DNA of 64,000 nt from Mycobacterium kansasii ATCC 12478 (lineage in GTDB: Bacteria; Actinomycetota; Actinomycetes; Mycobacteriales; Mycobacteriaceae), in contig NC_022663.1 of NCBI RefSeq assembly GCF_000157895.3, positions 3,596,001 through 3,660,000 of the forward strand, given 5' to 3'. The notes under the pieces were generated by a model. The model was not told where the DNA came from, ran no database searches, and saw only the letters and a program-made list of their open reading frames with translations. The translations under genes were made by a program, and so were the position numbers. Numbering within the stretch: position 1 is the first letter of the stretch; each line of letters starts with the position of its first letter. This document shows, piece by piece, positions 17,525 to 26,073 of the stretch.

Positions 17525-19348
17525 ATGACCTCAGCGACCGTTCCCGGTTTAGACACCGCGCCGACTAATCATCAGGGGTTGCTGTCTTGGGTGGAGGAGG
17601 TCGCCGAGCTCACTCAGCCTGACCGGGTTGTCTTCGCCGACGGCTCAGCGGAAGAGTTCCAGCGGCTCGCCGATCACTTGGTCGGGGCCGGCACGTTCAC
17701 CCGGCTCAACCCCGAGAAGTACCCGAACTCCTTCCTGGCGCTGTCCGACCCGTCGGATGTGGCGCGGGTGGAGTCCCGCACCTTCATCTGCTCCGAGCGC
17801 GAGGTCGACGCCGGCCCCACCAACAACTGGATGGACCCGGACGAAATGCGGTCCATCATGAAAGACCTGTACCGCGGCTGCATGCGGGGGCGCACCATGT
17901 ACGTGGTGCCGTTCTGCATGGGCCCGCTCGGTGCCGAGGATCCCAAGCTCGGCGTGGAGATCACCGACTCCGAATACGTCGTCGTATCGATGCGCACCAT
18001 GACCCGCATGGGCAAGGCCGCCCTGGAGAAGATCGGCGACGACGGGTTCTTCGTCAAGGCGCTGCATTCCGTCGGCGCCCCGCTGGAGGAGGGCCAAAAG
18101 GACGTACCGTGGCCCTGCAACGACACCAAGTACATCACCCACTTCCCGGAGACCCGCGAGATCTGGAGCTACGGTTCGGGCTACGGTGGCAACGCGCTGC
18201 TCGGCAAGAAGTGCTACTCACTGCGGATCGCCTCGGCCATGGCCCGTGACGAGGGCTGGCTGGCCGAGCACATGCTGATCCTCAAGCTGATCTCACCGGA
18301 GAACAAGGCCTACTACTTCGCGGCGGCCTTCCCGTCGGCATGCGGCAAGACCAACCTGGCGATGCTGCAGCCGACCATCCCCGGCTGGCGCGCCGAGACA
18401 CTCGGCGACGACATCGCCTGGATGCGGTTCGGCAAGGACGGCCGGCTGTACGCGGTCAATCCCGAGTTCGGCTTCTTCGGGGTGGCGCCCGGCACCAACT
18501 GGAAGTCCAACCCCAACGCCATGCGCACCATCGCCGCGGGCAACACGGTGTTCACCAACGTCGCACTGACCGATGACGCCGAGGTCTGGTGGGAAGGTCT
18601 GGAGGGCGAGCCCGACCACCTGATCGACTGGAAGGGCAACGACTGGTACATCCGCGAAACGGAAACCAAAGCAGCACACCCGAACTCCCGATACTGCACC
18701 CCGATGTCGCAGTGCCCCATCCTGGCGCCCGAATGGGACGACCCGCAGGGTGTGCCGATTTCCGGCATCCTGTTCGGCGGACGCCGCAAAACCACGGTTC
18801 CGCTGGTCACCGAGGCGCGTGACTGGCAACACGGGGTTTTCATCGGAGCGACTCTGGGAAGCGAGCAGACCGCCGCGGCCGAGGGCAAAGTCGGCAACGT
18901 GCGTCGCGACCCGATGGCCATGCTGCCGTTCCTCGGCTACAACGTCGGGGACTACTTCCAGCACTGGATCAACCTGGGCAAGAACGCCGACGAGTCCAAG
19001 CTGCCGAAGGTGTTCTTCGTCAACTGGTTCCGCCGCGGCCACGACGGGCACTTCCTGTGGCCCGGCTTCGGCGAGAACAGCCGGGTATTGAAGTGGATTG
19101 TGGAGCGCATCGAGCACCGGGCCGGCGGCCGAACCACCCCGATCGGCACCGTCCCCGCCGTTGAGGACTTGGACCTGGACGGGTTGGACGTCGATGTGGC
19201 CGATGTGGCCGAGGCGCTGAAGGTCGACCCCGAAGAATGGCGCGCGGAGCTGCCCCTTATCGAGGAGTGGCTGGAGTTCGTCGGTGAGAAGTTGCCCACC
19301 GGCGTCAAGGACGAGTTCGACGCGCTCAAGGAACGCCTGGCCGAGTAG
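17525..19348 (+). CDS. pckG: Phosphoenolpyruvate carboxykinase (GTP)
   Basis: A 607-aa GTP-dependent PEPCK, converting oxaloacetate plus GTP to PEP, CO2 and GDP; it is the gluconeogenic entry point for mycobacteria growing on fatty acids, fitting the surrounding fatty-acid genes. The kinase-1a loop is FPSACGKTNLAML with the hyper-reactive Cys273, followed by LGDDIAWMRFGKDGRLYAVNPEFGFFGVAPGTN; the substrate-binding region RTMYVVPFCMGP and FGGRRKTTVPLV are also intact. The ATG is preceded by CAGGAGAG. The 178-bp upstream gap holds an AT-richer stretch near 17390-17410 that may be the promoter. The tuberculosis gene is often called pckA. Confidence 0.97.
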   Translation: MTSATVPGLDTAPTNHQGLLSWVEEVAELTQPDRVVFADGSAEEFQRLADHLVGAGTFTRLNPEKYPNSFLALSDPSDVARVESRTFICSEREVDAGPTNNWMDPDEMRSIMKDLYRGCMRGRTMYVVPFCMGPLGAEDPKLGVEITDSEYVVVSMRTMTRMGKAALEKIGDDGFFVKALHSVGAPLEEGQKDVPWPCNDTKYITHFPETREIWSYGSGYGGNALLGKKCYSLRIASAMARDEGWLAEHMLILKLISPENKAYYFAAAFPSACGKTNLAMLQPTIPGWRAETLGDDIAWMRFGKDGRLYAVNPEFGFFGVAPGTNWKSNPNAMRTIAAGNTVFTNVALTDDAEVWWEGLEGEPDHLIDWKGNDWYIRETETKAAHPNSRYCTPMSQCPILAPEWDDPQGVPISGILFGGRRKTTVPLVTEARDWQHGVFIGATLGSEQTAAAEGKVGNVRRDPMAMLPFLGYNVGDYFQHWINLGKNADESKLPKVFFVNWFRRGHDGHFLWPGFGENSRVLKWIVERIEHRAGGRTTPIGTVPAVEDLDLDGLDVDVADVAEALKVDPEEWRAELPLIEEWLEFVGEKLPTGVKDEFDALKERLAE

Positions 19349-19355
19349 GGGCCGA

Positions 19356-19769
19356 CTAACCCTTCTGCCCGGGCGATCGCGCTGTGTCGCAAATGTCCAG
19401 CGTCGCACTCGATTCCCGGCGACCCACCGATCGCAACTTCATGCCGATCCGGCCGCGATAGTAAGACCAGGGCTGTCGGTGTTCGGGCTGAGTGCCCACC
19501 ATTTGGTCGAGCAGGTCGGTGGCGTGCAGGGCCAGTAGGACGTGACGCTCGACACGCCCCAAGTCGCTGTATGCCCGGAACACGTCGTCGCGGCCAGGCC
19601 GGGGGGCCGTCGCCACGGACAGTAAATCAAGTGCCTGGAGAAGTGCGGCACGGACGTCCCCGCAGGCCCGGTGAATCTGGCGCTCGGCATTCGGCGTGGT
19701 TCCCCGATGAGCCCGCGCACCGCGGATGCATTCTGCAGCCTCCGATGCGCGGCCTGTGGACGCTGGCAT
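19356..19769 (-). CDS. Hypothetical protein divergent from feo operon, likely iron-regulated
   Basis: A 137-aa soluble, helix-rich protein without recognisable family. It contains RQIHRACGDVRAALLQALDLL and GRVERHVLLALHATDLLDQM. The start at ATG 19769 is preferred because GAGGGGG lies at good spacing; a GTG six bases further out overlaps that site. An IdeR-like box ends 39 bases upstream of the start, so expression is probably iron-controlled together with the divergent feo operon. The gene abuts the 3' end of pckG with a 7-bp gap, convergent. It occupies the place of nadR in remembered H37Rv. Function is unknown. Confidence 0.55.
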   Translation of the reverse strand: MPASTGRASEAAECIRGARAHRGTTPNAERQIHRACGDVRAALLQALDLLSVATAPRPGRDDVFRAYSDLGRVERHVLLALHATDLLDQMVGTQPEHRQPWSYYRGRIGMKLRSVGRRESSATLDICDTARSPGQKG

Positions 19770-19788
19770 TGGCACCCCCTCGTTGCAA

Positions 19789-19808
19789 TTAAGGTTAGGC
19801 TATCTTAA
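19789..19808. promoter_or_regulatory. IdeR/DtxR-type iron box
   Basis: The 20-bp element TTAAGGTTAGGCTATCTTAA is nearly palindromic. Its last 19 bases match the IdeR consensus TTAGGTTAGSCTAACCTAA at 16 of 19 positions by hand alignment, including the core GGTTAGGCTA. It sits between the minus-strand hypothetical gene (39 bases to its start measured from 19808) and feoA (135 bases away). IdeR with Fe2+ represses genes carrying such boxes. Regulation of both flanking units is an inference from position. Confidence 0.8.
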
Positions 19809-19943
19809 ACATCCATCCAGGGTCTCGGCACAAGGCAGCCAGTGGGTTTCCATGCGGCCCGGGGCCGACCACCGTTACCCGTGTGGTGGCGGTGTCCTGC
19901 CCGTGGGTATCAAAGTCGCTACATTGTTGCTTGGAGGACCAAA

Positions 19944-20228
19944 ATGCCCAATCAAGCGCCGCGCCCGCGTCCGGTGCCGGGTTTTGCGATCGCGCTCACC
20001 GATCTGCGGCCGGGTGAGCGGGCAACCATCGTGGGCACCGCGCCGCGGGCACCTTCGGCGTTAGCGCGCCGGCTGCGACAGTTGGGATTTCGGTCAGCGT
20101 CCGTCGTCGAGGTGATCCGCCGGGCCCCGCTGGGTGATCCGACTATCTACCGGGTTCAAGACACCGAACTCTGCCTGCGCCGACGTGACGCGCAACTGAT
20201 CGAAGTTGACCCGGGAAACGGCGCATGA
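19944..20228 (+). CDS. feoA: Ferrous iron transport protein A
   Basis: A 94-aa SH3-like FeoA protein. ALTDLRPGERATIVGTAPRAPSALARRLRQLGFRSASVVEVIRRAPLGDPTIYRV matches the family signature (L-L-G-F-R / P-L-G-D-P). The ATG follows a GGAGG motif at 19933-19937; an upstream in-frame ATG at 19842 has no ribosome-binding site and encodes an unlikely Trp/Arg-rich leader. FeoA helps FeoB bring Fe2+ across the inner membrane. Its TGA overlaps the feoB ATG. Confidence 0.92.
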   Translation: MPNQAPRPRPVPGFAIALTDLRPGERATIVGTAPRAPSALARRLRQLGFRSASVVEVIRRAPLGDPTIYRVQDTELCLRRRDAQLIEVDPGNGA

Positions 20229-22138
20229 CGACGTGTCACCAGGAGAACGGCGCCGTGGTCTCGGTTGCCGGTGTGGCACGGGTGGCCCTGGTCGGCAGCC
20301 CCAACGCGGGCAAGACGACCGTGTTCAACCAGCTGACCGGACTACGCGCCAAGACCGGCAACTATCCGGGTGTCACAGTCGGGCGCAGCGTCGGCTTCGC
20401 CAAGTCCGGTGACGTCGAGATCGCCGTTGAGGATCTGCCCGGCACTTACAGTCTCGACCCGATCAGCCCGGACGAGCAGGTGGTAGCTGACGTGCTGGCC
20501 GGCGAGATGTCTGACACCGGCTGCCCCGACGCGATCGTCATCGTGGCCGATGCCACCACCCTGCACCGGTCCGTTGTCCTGGTGGCACAGGTGCTGCGGC
20601 TTGACCTGCCGTGTCTGCTGGCGCTGACGATGACCGACGAATTGAGCGCCCGCGGCGGCAGCATCGCCGTCGACGCCTTGTCGACGGCACTGGGCATCCC
20701 GGTCGTCGCGGTCGTTGCGAACCGCGGCGTGGGCGTCGACAGGGTACGCGATCAGCTGGCGTCCTTCGAGCGGTGGCAGCGTCCCCCGCTGCTGCCCCCG
20801 GTCGAGGATGACGCCGTCGACGCCTGGGGCACCTCGGTGCTCGACGCGGCCGGTTACGTTGCACCACAAGCCGATCGGCGCACGCGAGGGATCGACGCGG
20901 TGGTATTGCACCCACTGTGGGGCACCGCCGTCTTCTTTGCGGTGATGTTCTGTTTCTTTCAGGTCGTTTTCACCGTCGCCGCGCCACTGCAGGACCGGGT
21001 GGGCCGAGTGCTCGGCTGGCTTGGCGGACTGGTCGGTGAGCACATCGACAACTATGTGGTGCGCGGTCTGCTCGGCCAGGGGCTCATCGGCGGTGTCGGA
21101 ACGGTGCTGCAGTTCATCCCGCAGATCGTTTTGCTGTTCCTGCTGATCGCGTTGTTGGAAAACGTCGGCTATATGGCACGGGCCGCGTTCCTGATGGACC
21201 GGGTGATGGCCGCGACTGGATTGGAAGGTCGCGCGTTTGTTGCGATGCTGTCGTCGTTCGCCTGCGCAATCCCGGGGATCATGGCCACGCGCACGCTGCC
21301 GTCATCTCGTGACCGGATCGCCACAATCATTACGGCCCCGTTGATGACGTGCTCGGCCAGGCTTCCGGTGTTCGCCTTGCTGGTCGGACTGCTGGTGTCG
21401 CCGCAGATCCACTGGTGGGGTCTGAGCGCTCAGGGTGTCGTGATGTTTCTGCTCTATCTGTGCGGCGGGACCGCGGCGCTGATCGCGGCCTCGGTGTTCA
21501 AGTCGACGATCCTGCGCAGCGATATCCTGCCGTTCACGATGGAGTTTCCCCCCTACCGCTTTCCGTCGCCCAGGAACCTGCTCATCGCGATGTGGGCTTC
21601 GGCGAAGTTGTTCTTGCGCAAGGCGGGAACCATCATCCTGGGCACGTCGGTGGTGCTGTGGGTGCTGCTCAACCTGCCGGCCCGGGCGGCGGAGACCGCG
21701 CACATGTCGCCGACGCAGGCCAGCGCGTATGTGATGGACCATAGCTACGCCGCCGACGTCGGGAAGGCGATGGGGCCGGTGTTCAAACCACTCGGTTTCG
21801 ATTGGCACATCAATGTGGCCCTGTTGGGTTCCTTTTCGGCGCGCGAAATGTTCGTGTCGGCCGTCGGTCAGGTGTCGGCGGCTACCGACCCCGCCAATCC
21901 GCATGGAGCACTGGTCGCTCTCACGGACGACGACGGCCATAAGTTGTTCAGCGCGCCGACCGTCATCGCGCTGCTGGCGTATTTCATCTTCGCGTTGCAA
22001 TGCATGTCTACCGTCGCGGTGATGCGCCGCGAAACGAACTCCTGGCGGTGGCCTGCGGTCGCATTCTCCTACATGTTCGGCCTCGCCTGGGTAGCGGCGT
22101 TTGCAGCCAGATCGATCGCGATTGGCCTGGGTGCATGA
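20225..22138 (+). CDS. feoB: Ferrous iron transporter B
   Basis: A 637-aa FeoB with N-terminal G domain and C-terminal membrane domain. G1 is GSPNAGKTT (24-32), the G2 region holds GNYPGVTV, and G3 is DLPGTYSLDP (70-79). G4 reads TMTD at 135-138 instead of the usual NxxD, so guanine specificity may be relaxed. The membrane part has the Gate motifs, including FLMDRVMAATGLEGRAFVAMLSSFACAIPGIMATRT and LGSFSAREMFVSAVG. It imports Fe2+ and is most useful in reducing or acidic conditions. Coupled by ATGA overlap to both feoA and the following Nfu gene. FeoB is missing from remembered H37Rv. Confidence 0.95.
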   Translation: MTTCHQENGAVVSVAGVARVALVGSPNAGKTTVFNQLTGLRAKTGNYPGVTVGRSVGFAKSGDVEIAVEDLPGTYSLDPISPDEQVVADVLAGEMSDTGCPDAIVIVADATTLHRSVVLVAQVLRLDLPCLLALTMTDELSARGGSIAVDALSTALGIPVVAVVANRGVGVDRVRDQLASFERWQRPPLLPPVEDDAVDAWGTSVLDAAGYVAPQADRRTRGIDAVVLHPLWGTAVFFAVMFCFFQVVFTVAAPLQDRVGRVLGWLGGLVGEHIDNYVVRGLLGQGLIGGVGTVLQFIPQIVLLFLLIALLENVGYMARAAFLMDRVMAATGLEGRAFVAMLSSFACAIPGIMATRTLPSSRDRIATIITAPLMTCSARLPVFALLVGLLVSPQIHWWGLSAQGVVMFLLYLCGGTAALIAASVFKSTILRSDILPFTMEFPPYRFPSPRNLLIAMWASAKLFLRKAGTIILGTSVVLWVLLNLPARAAETAHMSPTQASAYVMDHSYAADVGKAMGPVFKPLGFDWHINVALLGSFSAREMFVSAVGQVSAATDPANPHGALVALTDDDGHKLFSAPTVIALLAYFIFALQCMSTVAVMRRETNSWRWPAVAFSYMFGLAWVAAFAARSIAIGLGA

Positions 22139-22704
22139 TTCCCCTGCACGCCACTGCCACCGGCGATCCGCGACAGCTTCGATGGGTGGCCGCACCGGAC
22201 CGGCTGCCACCCCTCGGCGTTGTCCGGCACGCACCGGGCCGGCTGGGCGCACTATTGAAGAGCGGACTGATCGCCGAGATCGCCGTGCGCGCCACCGATA
22301 TCCTGATCACCGTCGGCGCAACCCGTAGCTGGCGCGAGTTGGGAGACGATATCCGCACGGCGCTCACCGACGCGCTGGTGGACCCGGCCGGTTGGCGGGT
22401 CGAGCAACCAACGAGCTCCGAGGCTCAGTTGACGACGCTCGCACAGGAACTACTCGCCGGTCCGATCGGGGAGCTTGCCGGTTCGCACGGCGGGTCGATT
22501 GAACTGGTTTCCGTTGTCGGTCTCAACGTGACTGTGCGGATGTCAGGAGCCTGCCGCGGATGCCTCGCCGCGAATTCCACGCTTCGCGACAGGCTGCAAC
22601 GCGAGCTGCGGCGACGAGCGGGTATCGAGGTCACCGTTATCGCTGAAAACACCTCAGTGGCAGTGGTATTGGGTAAGAAGTTGCGCTCGCTAGCGGCCCG
22701 TTGA
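22135..22704 (+). CDS. Nfu-type Fe-S scaffold protein
   Basis: A 189-aa protein with two parts. The N-terminal half (LPPLGVVRHAPGRLGALL, then LITVGATRSWRELGDDIRTAL) resembles the Nfu N-terminal domain, and the C-terminal half is a NifU-like domain with the cluster-binding CxxC at Cys140/Cys143 (SGACRGCLAANSTLRDRL). Such proteins carry 4Fe-4S clusters to apo-enzymes. The ATG overlaps the feoB stop (ATGA), so iron import and cluster handling are encoded in one coupled operon. It takes the position of feoC in enterobacterial operons but is not FeoC. Family call is firm, the client proteins are unknown. Confidence 0.85.
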   Translation: MIPLHATATGDPRQLRWVAAPDRLPPLGVVRHAPGRLGALLKSGLIAEIAVRATDILITVGATRSWRELGDDIRTALTDALVDPAGWRVEQPTSSEAQLTTLAQELLAGPIGELAGSHGGSIELVSVVGLNVTVRMSGACRGCLAANSTLRDRLQRELRRRAGIEVTVIAENTSVAVVLGKKLRSLAAR

Positions 22705-23059
22705 GCGCTGCCGCATCGGGCCGCGACGGTGGTCGTCGGCGTCGCTGTGCGCGAGTTGGTTGCGGCAGTTCGCGAGGTCGCTTCGGGCATTCAGCGTGAC
22801 GTCCAGATCGTGGTACGGTTGGCCGCCGAAGACGCTGGCCTTTCCCGCGGCATTGCTCAGCGACGACGTTCGACCGTAGCGTCGAAACGACGATGAGATA
22901 ACCAGCACCGCAAGGCCATTCAGTTTACCCGGGAACTTCGGCCGGATCGCTGGAGCCGGTTAGTCGACATCGATGATCGCTGGATGGCGCTCAGGCGGCC
23001 GGCACCGGGGGACCGCGCCCCATTGCTCCAGTAACCGGGATGCGACGTACAGTCGGCTC
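22705..23059. other. 355-bp gap between nfu-like gene and fadD4
   Basis: No convincing gene. A plus-strand frame reading ATVVVGVAVRELVAAVRE to a stop near 22894 has protein-like composition and could be a relic, but no start or family could be assigned. A minus-strand 72-codon frame at 22690-22908 overlaps the end of the Nfu gene and looks spurious. The last 150 bases presumably hold the fadD4 promoter. Confidence 0.4.
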
Positions 23060-24589
23060 ATGCAGATCCGCCAGCACCTGCGCGATGAGACAAGCGCCAA
23101 CAAACCGGCAGTCATCCTGCATCCGTCCGGGACCGTCGTCACCTTCGCAGAGCTGGAAGCCCGAGCCAATCGACTGGCGCACCGATTCCGTGAGGCGGGG
23201 CTGCGGGAAGGCGACGTCGTCGCCATTCTGATGGAAAACAACGAGCACATCCACGCGGTCATGTGGGCGGCACGCCGCAGCGGCTTGTACTACGTGCCGA
23301 TCAACACCCACCTGGCCCCGGCAGAGGCGGCCTACATCGTCGACAACAGTAGCGCCAGGGCGATTGTCGGCTCCGCGGCGCTGCGCGAGACCTGCGCGGG
23401 TCTGGCCGGCCACCTTCCCGGAGGCCTGCCGGAGCTGCTGATGGTCGCCGACGGCGACCTGGCGGGCTGGGGGCGATACCCGGAATGCGTTGCCGGCCAA
23501 CCCGGGACACCGATCGATGACGAACTGGAAGGCGACCTGCTGCAGTACTCCTCGGGAACCACCGGCCGGCCCAAGGGAATCAAACGCGAATTACCGCATG
23601 TCCCGCCGGATCAGGCGCCCGGGATGATGTCGGCGCTCATTGATTATTGGATGGACCGCGATTCGGTGTACCTGAGCCCGGCGCCGCTCTACCATACCGC
23701 ACCGTCGGTGTGGTCGATGAGCGCCCAGGCCGGCGGCATCACCACCGTGGTGATGGAGAAGTTCGATCCCGAGTCGGCGCTCGACGCCATTCAGCGCTAC
23801 CGGGTGACACACGGCCAGTTCGTCCCGGCGATGTTCACCCGGATGCTGAAACTACCTGATCGGGTGCGTAATTCGTACGACATATCCAGCCTGAAGCGGG
23901 TGATGCACGCCGCGGCACCGTGTCCGGTCGAGATCAAGAAGCAGATGATGGACTGGTGGGGACCGATCGTCGACGAGTACTACGCGTCCTCCGAAGCCAT
24001 CGGGTCCACGCTGATCACCGCCGAGGATTGGCTGGCGCACCCCGGTTCGGTCGGCAAGCCGATGCAGGGCGCGGTGCATATCCTGGACCCCGACGGCAAC
24101 GAGCTGCCGCCAGGCCAGCCGGGTGAGATCTTTTTCGAGGGCGGCTACTCCTTCGAATACCTCAACGATCCGTCGAAAACCGCTGCGTCGCGCGATAAGC
24201 ACGGGTGGGTGACGGTTGGCGACATAGGCTATCTCGACGACGAGGGCTACCTGTATCTGACCGACCGGCGCCACCACATGATCATCTCCGGCGGCGTCAA
24301 CATCTACCCGCAGGAAACCGAAAACGTGTTGGTCACCCACCCGAAGGTGCTCGACGCAGCGGTTTTCGGTGTTCCCGACGAGGAGATGGGACAGCGGGTG
24401 ATGGCGGCGGTGCAGACCGTCGACCCGGCGGACGCCACCGAGGAATTCGCTGCTGAACTGCTGGCGTGGTTGCGGAATCGCCTGTCGCACTTCAAATGTC
24501 CCAAGGCCATCGCTTTCGAGGTGCAGTTGCCGCGCACCGACACCGGCAAGCTCTACAAGGACGGGCTGATCGAGAAGTATTCGGCCTGA
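23060..24589 (+). CDS. fadD4: Acyl-CoA synthetase FadD4
   Basis: A 509-aa ANL-superfamily enzyme that activates a carboxylic acid to acyl-AMP and then acyl-CoA. The AMP-binding P-loop is YSSGTTGRPKG at about 164-174, the A5 region is YYASSEAIGS, the hinge is YLTDRRHHMIISGGVNIYPQE, and the C-terminal catalytic Lys497 is in PRTDTGKLYKD. The start at MQIRQHLRDE was chosen because the longer frame (from 22973) encodes a Gly/Arg/Ser-rich leader with no ribosome-binding site. The chain-length preference cannot be read from sequence. A crotonase gene follows after 3 bases, so the two are probably co-transcribed. Confidence 0.9.
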   Translation: MQIRQHLRDETSANKPAVILHPSGTVVTFAELEARANRLAHRFREAGLREGDVVAILMENNEHIHAVMWAARRSGLYYVPINTHLAPAEAAYIVDNSSARAIVGSAALRETCAGLAGHLPGGLPELLMVADGDLAGWGRYPECVAGQPGTPIDDELEGDLLQYSSGTTGRPKGIKRELPHVPPDQAPGMMSALIDYWMDRDSVYLSPAPLYHTAPSVWSMSAQAGGITTVVMEKFDPESALDAIQRYRVTHGQFVPAMFTRMLKLPDRVRNSYDISSLKRVMHAAAPCPVEIKKQMMDWWGPIVDEYYASSEAIGSTLITAEDWLAHPGSVGKPMQGAVHILDPDGNELPPGQPGEIFFEGGYSFEYLNDPSKTAASRDKHGWVTVGDIGYLDDEGYLYLTDRRHHMIISGGVNIYPQETENVLVTHPKVLDAAVFGVPDEEMGQRVMAAVQTVDPADATEEFAAELLAWLRNRLSHFKCPKAIAFEVQLPRTDTGKLYKDGLIEKYSA

Positions 24590-24592
24590 CCG

Positions 24593-25546
24593 ATGCTGCG
24601 TGTAGTTGACCTGTCGAAACCCGCGGATGAGCGGGACGCCGGTGTGCCCTCGCCGCCGGGCGTGATCGTCGCTCAGGGCTCGCCTCCGGATGAATTCTGG
24701 CTGGAAACAGCGACTTTCACGCTGACTGACGAGCCATGTGGCGATCGCCGGGTGGTCACCGTGGCGTCGGTGCCCGAGGCGTTGGCCGACGTGACGCGGC
24801 GCTGCCGACGCTGGCCGCAGGCCAGCGCCATGTGCGACGACGTGCTACGGGCCCTGGATCCCGCCGGTGCGACGCTGGCCGGCGTGCTGACCGAATCCCT
24901 GGCCTACTCGACCCTGCAGGCCGGACCCGAGTTCGCGCGCTGGCTCGACGATCGCGGCCCGGCCGCCGTTCCGGGCACAGCCGACGCGGTGCTCGTGGAG
25001 CGCGACGAGGACACCCTGCGTATCCGGTTCAACCGGCCGCACCGACACAATGCTTTTTCCACCGATGTGCGCGCCGCGCTACTGGAGGCGTTGAGCGTCG
25101 CGCAGCTGGACCCGTCGGTCACCGGAATCGTGTTGAGTGGCAACGGCCCATCGTTTTGCAGCGGTGGAGACCTTGCCGAGTTCGGCACCTTTGCCGATCC
25201 GGTCAGCGCGCACTTTGCCCGCACCCGGCACAGTCCGGCGCTGGTGCTCGACGAACTCAGAGCCAGGCTTGGCCGTGAGTGCCGGGCCGAGGTGCACGGG
25301 CGGGTGCTGGGCAGCGGGTTGGAGATGGCGGCGTTCTGCGGATGGGTTGTGGCCCGGCCGGATTCGGTGTTCGGGCTGCCCGAACTGAGCCTCGGACTGA
25401 TCCCCGGCGCCGGTGGCACCGTCAGCATCACCCGACGGATCGGACGCTGGCGCACGGCATATCTGGTGCTCTCCGGCCGAACTATCGACGCCGAGACCGC
25501 ACTGGCCTGGGGGCTGGTGGACGCTATCTCGGCGGCCGCCGGCTAG
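24593..25546 (+). CDS. Crotonase-like protein with N-terminal extension and short C-terminus
   Basis: A 317-aa protein. The first 130 residues match no family I recognise; the rest is crotonase: IRFNRPHRHNAFSTDVRAAL, oxyanion-hole segments FCSGGDLAEFGTF and GSGLEMAAFCGWVVARP, then LPELSLGLIPGAGGTVSITRRIG. It ends about ten residues after AWGLVDAI, so it lacks the usual 50-70-residue C-terminal helical segment used for trimer formation. Family members hydrate enoyl-CoA or act on related acyl-CoAs. Start lies 3 bases after the fadD4 stop. Not at this locus in remembered H37Rv. An accessory or alternative quaternary form is possible. Confidence 0.8.
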   Translation: MLRVVDLSKPADERDAGVPSPPGVIVAQGSPPDEFWLETATFTLTDEPCGDRRVVTVASVPEALADVTRRCRRWPQASAMCDDVLRALDPAGATLAGVLTESLAYSTLQAGPEFARWLDDRGPAAVPGTADAVLVERDEDTLRIRFNRPHRHNAFSTDVRAALLEALSVAQLDPSVTGIVLSGNGPSFCSGGDLAEFGTFADPVSAHFARTRHSPALVLDELRARLGRECRAEVHGRVLGSGLEMAAFCGWVVARPDSVFGLPELSLGLIPGAGGTVSITRRIGRWRTAYLVLSGRTIDAETALAWGLVDAISAAAG

Positions 25547-25584
25547 GGGCAGACCTGCTGGCGCGCAACGTTGGAACGCTTCGA

Positions 25585-25992
25585 TCAGTAGCCGGAATAC
25601 GTGGTGATAGTGGAGGGCATGTTGCGATCGACCGACACGGCCACCACAATCAGGATTACGTAAATAACCCCGACGATCACACCAATGACCGCCCCGGCGA
25701 TCGCACTGATGATGGCCCACTTCTTGGCGTTGGCGGACGCGGCCTGCGCCTCGGCATAGCGGCCTTGGGCCCACAGCCCGGAGACCTTGGTGGAGTACAC
25801 GATCGACACGATCCCGAACGGGAGGCAGCACAAGATCGTGGCCAGAATGGCCCAGACGAGGTAGTTGTCCGGCTCTGGTGCGTAGCCGGGTTGCGCGGCC
25901 GGCCAACCCGGTTGCGGCTGTTGACCCTGCCAGCCCGGCTGCTGGCCCTGCCACTCCGGGGAACCTCCATACGGCCCTGGCGGATAACTCAT
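25585..25992 (-). CDS. CD225/dispanin-type small membrane protein
   Basis: A 135-aa protein: a Pro/Gly/Gln-rich N-terminus with two QGQQPxxGWP repeats (residues about 1-40), then two hydrophobic segments. The first reads NYLVWAILATILCCLPFGIVSIVYS and the KVSGLWAQGRYAEAQAASANAKKWAIIS linker leads to the second. Double Cys before the first loop and the AxxxSxxAKKW pattern are typical of the CD225/dispanin family. The start MSYPPGPYG has an AAAGGAGGG ribosome-binding site. Function in bacteria is unknown; related mycobacterial proteins are common. Confidence 0.85.
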   Translation of the reverse strand: MSYPPGPYGGSPEWQGQQPGWQGQQPQPGWPAAQPGYAPEPDNYLVWAILATILCCLPFGIVSIVYSTKVSGLWAQGRYAEAQAASANAKKWAIISAIAGAVIGVIVGVIYVILIVVAVSVDRNMPSTITTYSGY

Positions 25993-26073
25993 GGCTGCCC
26001 TCCTTTGGTGCCTACCCTTGGGTTCCCTGGGCGAAGTCAGGCAAATATACAGCACCGGCCGCCGACATATCGG

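Noticed and set aside
22720..22895. Possible Asp23/Gls24-like fragment on the plus strand
   Set aside because: Only a loose resemblance in VVVGVAVRELVAAVRE; not enough to call a relic.
22690..22908. 72-codon minus-strand frame after the Nfu gene
   Set aside because: Overlaps the coding end of the Nfu gene, has no ribosome-binding site and no family similarity.
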